From NCBI RefSeq assembly GCF_014805625.2, contig NW_023998417.1:8058680-8122679 (forward strand): 64,000 bases of DNA, in the 5' to 3' direction. This document shows, piece after piece, positions 25,490 through 37,358 of this stretch. The notes below the pieces were generated by a model. The model was not told the DNA's origin, searched no databases, and saw nothing but the letters and a program-made list of their open reading frames with translations. The position numbers and the translations under genes are program-made. Position 1 is the first letter of the stretch; every line of letters begins with the position of its first letter. Source of the DNA: Glossina fuscipes. Its lineage: Eukaryota > Arthropoda > Insecta > Diptera > Glossinidae.

Positions 25490-28400
25490 TAGTCATAGTC
25501 ATGGCACTACTGCACTATACTTTCTTTTCACTTTGTTCAGGGGCTCAAGCAATAAGAACTTTGTGTTCACATTGAAACTTGTTTTGCTCATCCGTTGTCG
25601 ATTTACTGATTCGCCGGTAAGGAAGTGGAAGCACTTTCTTTTCTGCTTATCAAAGCACTATCTTTGGGGTTTAAGTCAAACTAAAAACCTCATCAGTGCT
25701 GAGATTCGATGAGATTCGAATGAACTGATATTTTCTTGGTCGCTACCAATCAGAATCGATGCACTAAAAGCAGAATATGTATTGAAGGTCAAATCATTGC
25801 AATCTAATATGGAATTAGTCTTGCGGAACGAACACAACCCGTTCGGGACATGTTAGTAACACCGAACTGCGATTTGTTTATAATATTTGGCACCAGACCA
25901 GACTTGTGTGGTAAGTAAAAAATGTCGACCCTTATTTCATAGAAAAGTGATACGCAAAGACTAAAGAGTTTTCGGAGAAACTTTGACAAAATTGGAGAGC
26001 AGCCCTATATTCTAAATTCGGAGAAATTAAAAGCTCGGACGTGCCATACCCTTCCGCTGTATTCAACACACTCCGTGCCATTTGTTTAAATCGATCACTT
26101 GCAGACGATACGTGCGGCGCCTTCATTTTTATAACGATAACGAAGAAGCCGACTTCCGAGCATTTCCGAACTTATAACGATAGACGAAAGTGCCATCTTT
26201 CGTTGCCGAGATGTTGTTTCATCCCAAAATTCTGGTAGGCAGATAAAAAAATAAAATGTCTTGTAACACCTCTCTGTTGCTATTTGTTTTTACGTAAATT
26301 CTGGAAAATTTTGAAGATTTGGGCTTTTGATCGTTATATCCGTAAGGTATTTGTGCCAAATTGCAAGAAGGATATTCAACTTAGCCGCGTTCAGCACAAT
26401 TTCAATAAAATATTAAAACTCAGTGTATTCATCAGTTCGCATGAAAATTGCTTTCCAAATGGATATCATCCTTATTCACGCGGGAGCAGAACCCTCAACT
26501 ATTGTGTCGCCGACTTGCGGCTCTATTTGGCGCGCTCGACAAGGGAGGACAAGGGAGAAATAATGTGTCCATCAGTACTGTCTTGAAAAGAAACGTCAGT
26601 CCGTCGTGACTTACATACTTTGGACGGTTCATAATATTCTATTCATCGACGTCGATCAGTAGCGATCATTGTATGGCACTTTCAGTTCAATTGAAGGAAG
26701 AAATTGCCAAAAACCATGACACATATTGCGGAAAGGCATCATGAACCGTAGGCTGCAAGGACGAAATTGCGTGAATCCGCCCTTGGTCGCCAGCGACTGT
26801 TCACGGTTTGAAAATTTTAAAAGGATGACCCAGGAAAAATAGTTGAACTAAATGATGAGGTCTGTTGAACTGTTAGAGCAGCATTAAACTGATTGTACTG
26901 TCGTTGAAAAAAAATGTTGGAGAACAGGAAAAAAATTACTTTATCGCGGAATTTATTGAGCCCGTCTTAGTAATCCCTAAGAGATCATTCTTTCCTTAAC
27001 AAGCGAACGGAGAAGCAGTCACAGGGAAAAGGGTAAGAGTAAGTGGGTGCACCTGAGCCATATTTATCGACGATAATAAACAGGATGACAAAATCAGTTT
27101 ACCACACGCCTTCGGTAGCGTCTATGAAAGCATAAAGGTAAGATTTACATAGGGACACAATTTGATGAATGCTTGTTGCGCGCACAACTTCCGTGTTGTT
27201 CGCATTCGATAATTCTCGAAATTAAAAACAAGTGTTCCTTATATAATGATATCTGACAAATGACTAACGAATCTGTATAAACTTAATGACAAGTACAAGT
27301 ATATGGCTATGTACATATACACGCAACTAAAAAGCATTTGGAAACGATTCCGTGTTAATTACCAAAAGTTACTTTAATGATTTTTCAAGTTACTAATTAT
27401 CAACAGCGATAAGAAAGCGAGCATCTGAACACTCAGAACGCAGATCATTCGTATGCCAACGCGAACAGCATTATGTTCTATGCATATATTCTACAGGTTT
27501 CGCAAACAGAATTCAGATCCAATGGCTTTCGAGTAGATTCGTGTACGCTATATTTTGTGTGCGATAAACATTAAATAAACTGTTTTATTAAAAGACATTG
27601 GCATATATGACGACTTCATTCATATGTGTGCGAATGAGTGGTGCATGTGTGTTGCATGCGTTTACATGTGTGAATATACGATACGTAAAGTACGCCATGG
27701 CATATAAAGATAGATGGTCCATCGCAACTTTTAGCCATGGATTAATTGGAAGCTGTTGCTTTGTGATCCCGTATGCTTGATAATAACATTATTAATAATA
27801 ATAATAACAATAATAATAATAATAATAAAGACGACCCGAGAGACGTTTAGCAATGCGACGAAACATTTCAATCAAGTCGGGGTTTGTATTATATTTATTT
27901 ATCATTATTTATTTTTTTTTATTTTTTATGAATGGCGTATGTTCGCTGTGTGTGCAAGTGTATATGTTAAGGTACATTTTTCTTCTTTTACGTCTTCTTC
28001 TTCTTCTTCAAGGTTTCGAGAAGTTTTATAATCCACACGTTCAGTATTATATTAAAGGAAATTTGCAAAAGCGTGCATAATGATGGTCTAAAGCGTAAAA
28101 TCGTTGACAGTAAAGCGTTACTTGCAGCAAATAAAAAAAAAAAAATTAAGGAAAACAAAAACAAAAAAAAGAAAGAAAACAAAAATGATTTATTGCAGAT
28201 CATGATAAATTCTCAAAGTCCAGTGTATATCAACTACGAATACAACAACAACAACAACAACAACAACAAAAAGCAACAAGGCAAAGGAAAAGAAGCAAAA
28301 AAAAAAAAATCCCACAATTACGCATAAAATCGACTCTTCAAGGATATCACATTAATGAGGTGGTCGTCGTTTATATGCATATAAGATAAGTAATAAAGTT

Positions 28401-31400
28401 ACAATGTATTGGTTATATACACATACACAGTCATACACAACTCCCATATATATATATATATATATGTGGAAGATATTCACAGCTGCATATACATGGTACA
28501 TGTACACTGTCAGTATAGTATAGCATTACAATGAAATTCAATCAGTATCAGCCTCAGGTTTAAAGTTATCTCAGCGACTACATCGACGCTTACAAAATTG
28601 TATCTTGTTAATTATCAATCAATCGCTAATTATCGATAGTAACGCGATTGTCATCTTTGTCTTTCTACCCGGTTGACTTGCTCACTAGGAAGGTCCCCAC
28701 TTTTTTTTCGCCATATTCTTGAATCGATTGTTCGTTCTTTTCTTACTCTTTGTGTGTACATAATGAGAATTAATAAGAAGAAAAGGCTTAAAAGTGTAAT
28801 AAAAAATATATATATATAAGAAAAACAAAAAAAAAACAAAAAATAAGCAAAAGCCATGCCTTGTCAAGTATTGCTCTCTACTAATAAGCTATTGATACAA
28901 GCGGCATTAAAACACTAAAGTTTTAGTTACAATTAATTTTCAGTAACTTTATGGGATGGATGTTGAGATGAAAAAATTGCAAGAAGGAAAAAAAAAAAAA
29001 AAAAAGCTACAGCAACTTAACTACAACTCTGCAAGTCGGCTTCAACGACAGCGACAAATGAGATCTACCTACCTACATGCGACATACACACTCATGTCCG
29101 TGTTCACTCTATGCCTTCTCCGAGCAAACTATGTTTTTCCGTTTTTTTTTTCTTTTTTTTTTTTTTTTTTTTGTTAATTCACAAAATAAAGAAAATAAAA
29201 AAAAAAAAAGAAAAAGAAAAAGAAACGAGAAATTCATACAAACTTACGCTACATCTAATAAGTGTGCTTTACTGTCTTCTGTTGCGATCTTGCTACAGTG
29301 ATAAATAATGAGCCAACGAGATGTTTGGCTAAATGTAATCCTAATTCTGGTTCCTTTACTTCATGATGACATGACGCTTTCCTGTACGCTGTATAAGACC
29401 AAATTGCATGTATATACGTATAGTATAGTTTATTACCCCTTATAATGGGTTAAGCGTTTATAGCTGCAAACTTACAAAACGCAGTAAAATGCTTGTTATC
29501 TTATTGGTTTACGCAATTCGGTATAATTAAGTGTGCCGTCTGTGACAAGTCCGCGGTAATTAGTTTGATATCTGTCATCGTAATTGGAAAATATATATGT
29601 ACGGATTTTAAAACAGTGAAAGATTAGTATTTATAATCGACTTTGATCGAAGCTTTATTGAATACACTACGAAACTAAGGAATTTTTTTTTTTGTTTTTT
29701 ATCTTTATAAACATTGGGAGGTAAAAATTGTTCACTTAGACTTTGAAATAAATCATATTGTGGTGTAAAAAGAATAAGCAGCAGCACCGTTCGGATAAAA
29801 GTATCTTCTTTAGACTATAACTCTCAGCTGCTCATTTAAGAGGTCATGGTAATCGGTATGTATGTGAACTTGGTAGTCATTGCTTTCCCTTTACGTACTA
29901 GAAAATAATTTTTCATGTATAGCTCATTGAAATTTAAATAGAAAGAGAAAAAATAAATAAAAAAGCTATGCTGAGACCACGCCTTCTAATAAATAACTTA
30001 TGTCCCCCCTAGCGTTCTCGGTATAACAACTTTTCGAGATAAGGCTTTATAGGGAAAAAAAAGTCGAAAAATTGATTCGATCCACACTATTGAGGGATTA
30101 ATTGAATTAATTCTTTAATTCGCTTATGCTCAGCAGTCTCTTATGAAATGATAACAAGAAATCCACGAGTTCGTGTTAAAGCCGTCCGGCGAACGTTCGC
30201 TAAATTGAGTTCGAATGCAATTTCTCCAAAATAAATAATAGCCAAAGTGCGGAAGCGTTGTTGTTGTTGTTGTTGTTGTTGTTGTTGCAAATACTTAGTT
30301 ATAATCTGATCGTAATTCTGACACCAACTAAGTATAAGCGATCAGAGCATCGGTCCGATGATCATCAGCTATGACAGGTGAATAATTTCTCCAAGTCTCC
30401 CCAATGCCGAAAATAAAGTGTTAATGGTTTGTAACCTTCATCTGAATAAATTAAAAGCCGTAGGTCATTTGCGGCGACTGATGTTGTTTTCTGCTGCGAC
30501 TTGTTTCAGACCTTCATTAGGCCAAATTACTTCACTTTTACTTAAAGTATTTCTTATACGGATATATATATATATATGTGTGTATATATATACATATATC
30601 ACTTATGACTTATCGTTTTAGTAAACCCCAAAACGCGTTAAAGTTTAAAAACGCTTTAATAATTCATTAAAATTAATAAACGTAACGCAACTGCAAGAGA
30701 AGAAGAGAATATCTTATAAATAATTGTTTCGCCCAAAATCAATTTATCAGAATTTATCATTCGCACCAATGTTCTGCTGTCACATACATGTTATTTATCA
30801 ACACGAACACGTTGTGCAGATGCAAGTGTAATAACAATTATAAGGGTGTTGATCTTGCAGGCACTTGTGTCTGATTACGACTTCATTAACAAAACATCAT
30901 CAATTAGCAAAATTCGACCAAACACAAGAATAACAAAAAAATGTAAATAAAAATAAAAAAAAACACCTTAGCTGAGCCATAAAATTAAACTAAAAATGCG
31001 ATCACTCCTTGACTTAACAAGGTGTTGCAAATGTCGAAAACACTTGCAACCCTATACGTGTGTGTATGCGAAAATGTAGTATTAGTGACAGAAATATGCT
31101 CAACAATAACAAACGAAACAAAAATGAAAACAAGACAACAAAACTATGAAGCGCAAATGGAAATTTCTAAACATAATGAGTGTTGTTGTTAAGCTTTAAG
31201 CCCGAAATTAATGCCAACTTAGATAAGCTAAACACCGAGCAACATGTGCAACAAAAAATGCTAAACTCTAAACGCTAAACGTTAAACACTAGTCGCACTT
31301 CTCATTTCAAACACTCACTCAATTGACACTTAATAAATTCGGGCATTGTTCGTTAACAATACATCTACGTCGATATGCATGCATTTGTCGTTTGTTTGTG

Positions 31401-33214
31401 GATTGTAAAAATTTATTGTACCGTCCTTAGAAGTTGACATTTTTCCACCGGCCAGAGTGGCAGTTAAAGCGTTGGCGCAATCCTCTTAACAGCATGCACA
31501 AACAAATACACACACACACACACACATAGCTATTTATATGTAAAAGAAGGTCCTAGAGTTTGCACACCGTTCACGGCGCAGCAGGTGTTTATCGCCACGC
31601 ATCGCATACTTGCGCAACTATGCGCGCATACAGTAGTAGTTTCCTTAAAATAGATTACAATGTGTTATTGTAAACGTTATTTCACATATGCTTGCTTGCT
31701 TGCTTGCTTGCTTGCTAGCAGAGCAATTGTATGCTTTATGTATGTATGTATTTAAGAAATGAACAGCAGCAGCAGCTGAACTTGTGTACATTACATAAAT
31801 GTACATATGCATGTATGTATGTATGTATGATTGAATATGTATGCATTTACAAGTTTTATTTGTTTTACGATAAATAACTTGTGATAAAGTTTTGTTATAT
31901 TTGTTATTTAATTTTGTTACATAAATAAAAGAAGAGAAAGAAAAAGAGGATGTTTGTACAATAATTGAGGTTAGCTGATTGTTAAAACTGAATAAAAGAC
32001 GGGAATGATTACGCAAATGAATTTTGAAATTTTGAAATCATCGAAAATCAAATTTTTATATAATTCTTCGCAAATGTCTTTATCAGAAAAAATAATTTAA
32101 ACGTGAAAAAGAAACAAATTCCAAAAAAAAACAAAAGAAACAAACACAAAAAAGTAAAATTTCCTTCCGACTAAACCAAATTTTTGATTCATCCAGAGAG
32201 GGAAGATTCTTCGAAAAACCAAAGTAAACAACTTTAACAATGCCAAAGTATTGCTCGATAAATTATCAACCAATTTAAGCGAATGTGCATACAAAACACA
32301 TACCTGCATGCATGCAAAAGTAGAAAAACGAAAAAGTGAATAACGCATCTAAAAGGTGCGTAAATGCATAATGGATGAAATGATGAATATGACTTTTTGG
32401 TAATAAATAATAGATCACAAATAATGAATAATGAATTACAGAATCATACCTGATACTAAAGACCGCTTAATATGAAACAAGCACTAAACAAACAAATACA
32501 AATTATTTAAATAATAACGAATAATAAACACAAGAGATTGCTCTTGTGGCAAGCAGTGCATTTCCAAGAGAAAAAAAATGATCAAAAAACGAGAAATGAG
32601 GGAAAAAATGATTACAGTGCTTTGCGGATAGCCGATGTAGACAGAAAATTGCATATTTAATCCAACAAGCTGTGCACAGCAACGACAATTAATAACGAAT
32701 AAGCATAACTTTTCTTTTGCAAAAATTTTAAAAATATTCACCCACTAATAATAGTAACAATTAGTAGCTACATTAAAAACAAAAGATTATCTTGAGTTTT
32801 TGTGCAAAATAATGTGAGTAATGAAAGCCTTAAATATTATTATTATGTGATCGTCAAGAACAAAATTTGTAGATAGCAGATCAAATCCTATGTTATGTAA
32901 AACGCATTTAATCTATTAATGCCGTTAATCTATTACCTATACATTGGGTTCTTGACGATCCAATAGTAACAGTCAATACCATGGTCCCAAGGTAAATTAA
33001 ATGGTGAAAAATTTCAAAATAATCAAGAATGCAAACCAGGATGAGATTCGTGCATCCCACTCTTTACTGGCAGATATACAGATGTGCATGGAAAAATAAA
33101 TACGAAATATAATTTTATATACAAAATAGTCGTATATACCATAAACATTTCGATTCATTAAAAATAATGTGAAGTTTTGAAAATTTTCATGCATCATAGT
33201 AGTGGTTATGTTTC
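25490..33214. other. Gene-poor stretch with unassigned open frames and microsatellites
   Basis: No supported gene. A segment of higher GC at about 25990-26590 has two moderate plus-strand open frames (up to 100 codons at 26284-26586) that match nothing I recognise and could be remains of an old transposon or pseudogene. Otherwise simple sequence: TAA tract about 27790-27827; CAA tract 28241-28268; AT tracts 28447-28464 and 30561-30575; GTT tract 30257-30287; CA tract 31508-31526; CTTG tract 31691-31716; GTAT tract 31737-31752 and 31811-31829; numerous A/T runs. Confidence 0.6.
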
Positions 33215-33990
33215 AAAAATGTTTAGTAAAGTAAAAAAAAAAGAAAGCTCACCTTTTCTTAAAAAAAAAAAACGAAGCTGTTGCAAGCATGAACAAGAAA
33301 TCATGTACAGTTAATAAAATTTGCTCTCTCTTTCTCTTTATATATAATAGAATAGAGAAGGGAATATTATATATAAAAATCACTTTTATATTTCATTCAT
33401 ATTTTACACATCATATCACTAACACACAAACGCGAAAAAAAAAACATATCTTAAGAATTAAATTCCGTTCCCGATACCGTAACAAATTGTACATAATTGA
33501 AAGTAAATTGCGTTTTATAAAACTAAAAATCATGCGAATTTCTTAATAAAAAATTTTATTCTTTCTACAAATTATTTAACTTTTAGTTAACTAAAAAAAG
33601 AGAGCTCACTTTTTCTTAAAAAAAAGAAAAAATCATTGTTCTTGCAAGCAAGAAATGTATCAAGCAAGAAATGTATATATTGTGAATAAAATTTGCTCTC
33701 TCTTTCTCTTTATATATAATTTAGCATATGACATATATGTGGAGAATATTATATATAAAAATCACTGTTATATTTCATTATTATTTCACAATTTTCTAAA
33801 AGAATATTTTACACAACATATCACTAACACACAAACGCGAAAAAAAACACATCTTAGCAATTAAGTCCCGTTATCGATAACACGAAATGTAACAAACTGC
33901 GTTTTAAGAAACTAAAAATCACGTGAATATTATAATTTTTTAATTAAAAAATGCAATACTTTCCACAAATTATTTTACTTTTTAATTGAA
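33215..33990. repeat. Diverged tandem duplication, two units of about 0.37-0.40 kb
   Basis: Unit 1 (about 33215-33586) and unit 2 (about 33587-33990) share the same order of landmarks: an A-rich GAGCTCACTTTTTCTTAAAA-like start, a GCAAG..GAAATGTA block, TTTGCTCTCTCTTTCTC followed by TTTATATATAA (33320-33347 and 33692-33719), an AATATTATATATAAAAATCAC block, CACTAACACACAAACGCG (about 33418-33434 and 33823-33839), an ATTCCGTT/AGTCCCGTT block, and AAACTAAAAATCA.GTGAAT near the end. The spacing between matching landmarks grows from 372 to 405 bases, so unit 2 carries net insertions. No coding potential. Confidence 0.8.
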
Positions 33991-36180
33991 TTACATTAAA
34001 GAATATATTATTTTACAAAAATTGGAAATTTTTTTATCATATTTTTGCTTAGAAAAATTGTTTTACTTTCAACGAGACACTCGCGCAGAATTAATCACAG
34101 AAACGCAACTGACCTAGAGATGGTATTTTTATGAGAAGAGAAAAGAGAACAAAATAGAAGAGAGTGCAGTTAGTTTGCTGAGACAACTACTTACAAGAGC
34201 ATAAGAGATCAAATGAAAAATATTTATCAAGAGTAACCGAATTGATTTATCCTTAATAGCATGTTCATATTCTTTTTCCCTGTGGATTTAAATAAGCTGT
34301 AAAACCGTTTATGTTAAATTCTTGCTTTAATGTAGAAAGTAAAAAGAGAGAGCAAATACATTCCATTTTCCTTATGATTATCTCTATCATTTGTTAAAAG
34401 CAAACAATTACAGTGTTCCATTAACTACGATTGAATTAGTTCTCAAGTAATAAATGTATATGCATGTAACGTGTATATTTATATCCACTTACCTGTAAGA
34501 AAAGACAAGGGAAGTCATGTTAAGCCTCAAGTGCCCTTTGAAATATGTCTCTGAAAAATATGAAGACCAATTTTCATCAATTATTTTTTGGTATATATCG
34601 TATTAATTATTAACAAAATTTTTTAAACGTTTGTAACTTTTTTTTAACAATTTTAGGCGTTTCTAAGTGAATTGAATGCCCATCCACACAATTTTACGCT
34701 AGGTCTTTACTCGCATTAGACCAACTTTTCTAATCGTGACCATTAAATCCATAGAATTAAAAAATCAGCTTAAAATTTTATACATGTAAAAAGTACAAAT
34801 AATCGCAAGAGAAATAAAAATAAGAAAGAAAAAAAGTTTTACGAGAACTCATTTTTTTTTTTTTTGTAAATGCTAGAAACGAAGGCAAATATCATAAATT
34901 CCTTTCTAACACTTGCGAGAGCATAACCGTGCAAATCTTAATCACATTAAATATTGTAGCATGATTTTAGCATATTGTGTATTATAAAAAGCTGGTTGTT
35001 GCCCACAATATTTATTTTCAAATTTTTACTTATTCACATGTAGATGGCATTCTTTTAGTAAAAGAAAATAGAAATTTCTCAGACAAAAGGAAATTAGGCT
35101 GAGAATGTTGCTTTGAAAAATGAGAAATACTTTTACTACTGTATTGTAAAAAAAAGACATTGTTTGAGGATGTTAACGATTGCTTGGACAGAATACTATT
35201 TAAATAATTTATTTCCTGAAAGCAGTAAATATAGAAGCATAATTGTGTACTCTTCAATTTCATCCATGGCACTCATGTTTTCCTCATAATCCAATACATT
35301 TTTTTATTTAACAGCATGGTCGGGGATATTTTTATCACTTTAACACTATCGTAAGGGATATTTCCATTTAACAGAAGGGATATTTTCATTGTCAAATGAA
35401 TGGTTAAGCAATTAAACAAGCAGCCAAGAATTAAAGGAACTATTAAGTAAAATGTTATTATTTTATGAAAAATAAAAAAATAATTAAAATTTTTGCAGTC
35501 TATACGACTTGTGCGGACGTATGCAACACCCAGAAGAACTTAACTTGGACACAGCCAAACCGACTCAGAATTACTTTTTGAATTAATCTAAGAATGTCTG
35601 ACAGTCTGTCCGTCTGTCCATCTGTTGGTCTTGTTTCTAGTATTCAACCCACAGGCAGTAAATTTCCGAGAAATGTTAATGAAATTTGGTTTAAGAACAA
35701 ACGCTATTGACAATGCTTTGGACAGAACCGCTTTTCCGGCCACTTCCCGTATAGCGGCTTATTTTGAAAAATTGTAGGGTGATGTATGTTGTTTATAAGA
35801 GCAAAATCCCCAAATTTTCACTCTCTTTAAAAGAAATTCTCTTCAATAATCACAAAGATCACAAAAATGTTGAAATGAAAGATCTTTAGATTATACGTGC
35901 ATTCCAATTTTTAGTATTGCGAACCATTTTAGCTCCGCCACTATCGTTTAGTAACTGAAAGCAATAAAGTTTTCTAAAAAACGCTGAACCTATAAAACGA
36001 ATAAAAGTTTTCCTCCTTTTTTTCAAGAGGATTTCGGTGTGCAAAACTTTCAGTTATATATATATGTTTGTGTATTCAACTGCTTGAAATTTTATCTGTA
36101 TTTCTTATCGGCACAACATACATTACTAAGAAGAGTGCTATAGAGTGTAAATAAGTAAATAAAAAAAAAAAAAACTTAAT
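33991..36180. other. Intergenic stretch, one dispersed repeat copy
   Basis: AT-rich, no coding exon seen. The only structure is a degenerate dispersed-repeat copy at about 35515-35785, listed separately, and short A/T runs. Confidence 0.6.
35515..35785 (+). repeat. Degenerate dispersed repeat, copy B
   Basis: Ordered landmarks: CAACACCCAGAAGAACTTAA, a TCTGTCCGTCTGTCCATCTG block, and GGCCACTTCCCGTATAGCGG followed by CTTATTTTGAAAAATTGTAG. The last block is nearly identical to one in copy E near 53.7 kb, showing that these belong to one family. Confidence 0.65.
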
Positions 36181-36185
36181 GACGT

Positions 36186-36520
36186 TGCACACGATGCTTT
36201 TTGTGTTTACACAAACGTTTTTTCAATTGCGTCGATTAATAAGTAAGCAATTTAATATATATACATGTACATTACAACTAATTGAAATATACTAGAAATG
36301 ACAATAGCAAAAAAAAAAAAAAACAAAACAAAAAAAAAAGAAAAGAGAAGCGACAATCCGGTAAATGAAACCACTTGCAATTAAACTTGAGCTAAAGAAA
36401 AAAAACAAGAAGAAGAAGAAGAAGAACATCTTTAAAAACAAAAACAGATTTTTTTACTTGTAATAACGTAAAAGTGCACGCATACCACTCTATTTTGACC
36501 CTGTTTACCACTTTGCACAC
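36186..36520 (+). promoter_or_regulatory. Metal-response elements upstream of the metallothionein gene
   Basis: Three perfect matches to the MTF-1 core TGCRCNC lie on the plus strand: TGCACAC at 36186-36192, TGCACGC at 36475-36481 and TGCACAC at 36514-36520. The last two are about 230-270 bases upstream of the inferred start of transcription. MTF-1 binding to such elements is the known route of metal induction of fly metallothioneins; that it acts here is inference. Confidence 0.65.
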
Positions 36521-36610
36521 AGCACAGCGATCTGCTGTCTCTATCTCGCAAAGCTAATACAAATATCGAAAGAATTTCGTAAACATTCAATTGATATATA
36601 AAATAAAGCC

Positions 36611-36661
36611 GTGTGCGTCTGTGCGAATCGCACACGACACCACTTAAGCTGTGGTGTCGTG
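36611..36661. promoter_or_regulatory. Two adjacent inverted repeats in the metallothionein promoter
   Basis: A 7-bp perfect inverted repeat (GTGTGCG at 36611-36617, CGCACAC at 36629-36635) overlaps an 11-bp perfect inverted repeat (CACGACACCAC at 36633-36643, GTGGTGTCGTG at 36651-36661, 7-base loop). It lies about 50-100 bases upstream of the TATA box, between the MREs and the core promoter, where a transcription-factor cluster would be expected. The sites resemble but do not match the MRE core. Confidence 0.5.
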
Positions 36662-36712
36662 GTATGTGTATTGAGAACGGGCCGAAGAAACTTTTTACAC
36701 ACAATTGATATC

Positions 36713-36750
36713 TATAAAACCGCGCTAACTGAAACTCATAGGCATCAGTT
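36713..36750 (+). promoter_or_regulatory. Core promoter (TATA box and initiator) of the metallothionein gene
   Basis: TATAAAA at 36713-36719 followed by TCAGTT at 36745-36750, which fits the arthropod initiator TCAKTY. The A at 36747 lies 34 bases after the first T of the TATA box, normal spacing for a TATA-Inr promoter. This gives a 5' UTR of about 149 bases. Confidence 0.75.
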
Positions 36751-36895
36751 GTTTGTGAAGTTGACAATTTAGCAGAACTCTCTCTTTAAAAAAATCATCC
36801 GAACGATAAGGCGGCCTAATAAGCTAAGCTGATAAACTCTAAATTGTGTGTTTATAAAAATAATAAAAAAAAAAACAAAACTAAAACAAATCAAA

Positions 36896-37074
36896 ATGGA
36901 TTGCCCCTGTGGACCTGGTAAGTCCTAAAGGATTTATATCCTTTTGATAAAAAATTTAAGAAAAAAAATTAAATTTTTTTTTTTTGGTTTTTTTTAGGTT
37001 GTAAATGCGCCTCCCAACAAACTGACAAATGCGGCTGCGGTACCGGTTGCAAATGTGGATCTGCCAATAAATAA
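36896..37074 (+). CDS. MtnA: Metallothionein A-like protein
   Basis: Small cysteine-rich cytosolic protein that binds copper, zinc or cadmium through thiolate clusters. Two exons, 36896-36917 and 36998-37074, across an 80-bp intron (GTAAGT donor, polypyrimidine tract, TAG acceptor) in phase 1. The product is 32 aa with eight cysteines at positions 3, 5, 9, 11, 19, 21, 25 and 27, starting MDCPCGPGCKCASQ. This aligns with Drosophila MtnA (about 40 aa, ten cysteines) from the start, but stops before the last Cys-Gly-Cys pair. No aromatic residues or histidines, as expected. The ATG is in good context (TCAAAATG) and is the first after the inferred start site. Upstream are a TATA box, initiator and MREs; a poly(A) signal AATAAA is at 37353-37358. 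Assignment to MtnA rather than a B-type metallothionein rests on the PCG.GCKCASQ start; quite sure of the family. Confidence 0.93.
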
Positions 37075-37358
37075 ACAATAGATTGTAAAAAGTGTATCGG
37101 CAAACCAATCATGTGTTCAAAGCAAATGGATGGATGCTGCAAGCTAATTAAAATCAATTAAAAATAATTTATCTTTATATTTTCCTCTTTGTTTTTTTTT
37201 TTTTTTTTCTTGCGAACAAAAGAATGCAAAATTTCAAAGTTTATTTTTTCAAATCACATATCATTTAAAAATGTATTAACTAATTTAAGCGAATATACAT
37301 TTCAAGCAAAAACAATCAAAAACACATATACGTATGTGTGTATGTTGCTTTAAATAAA

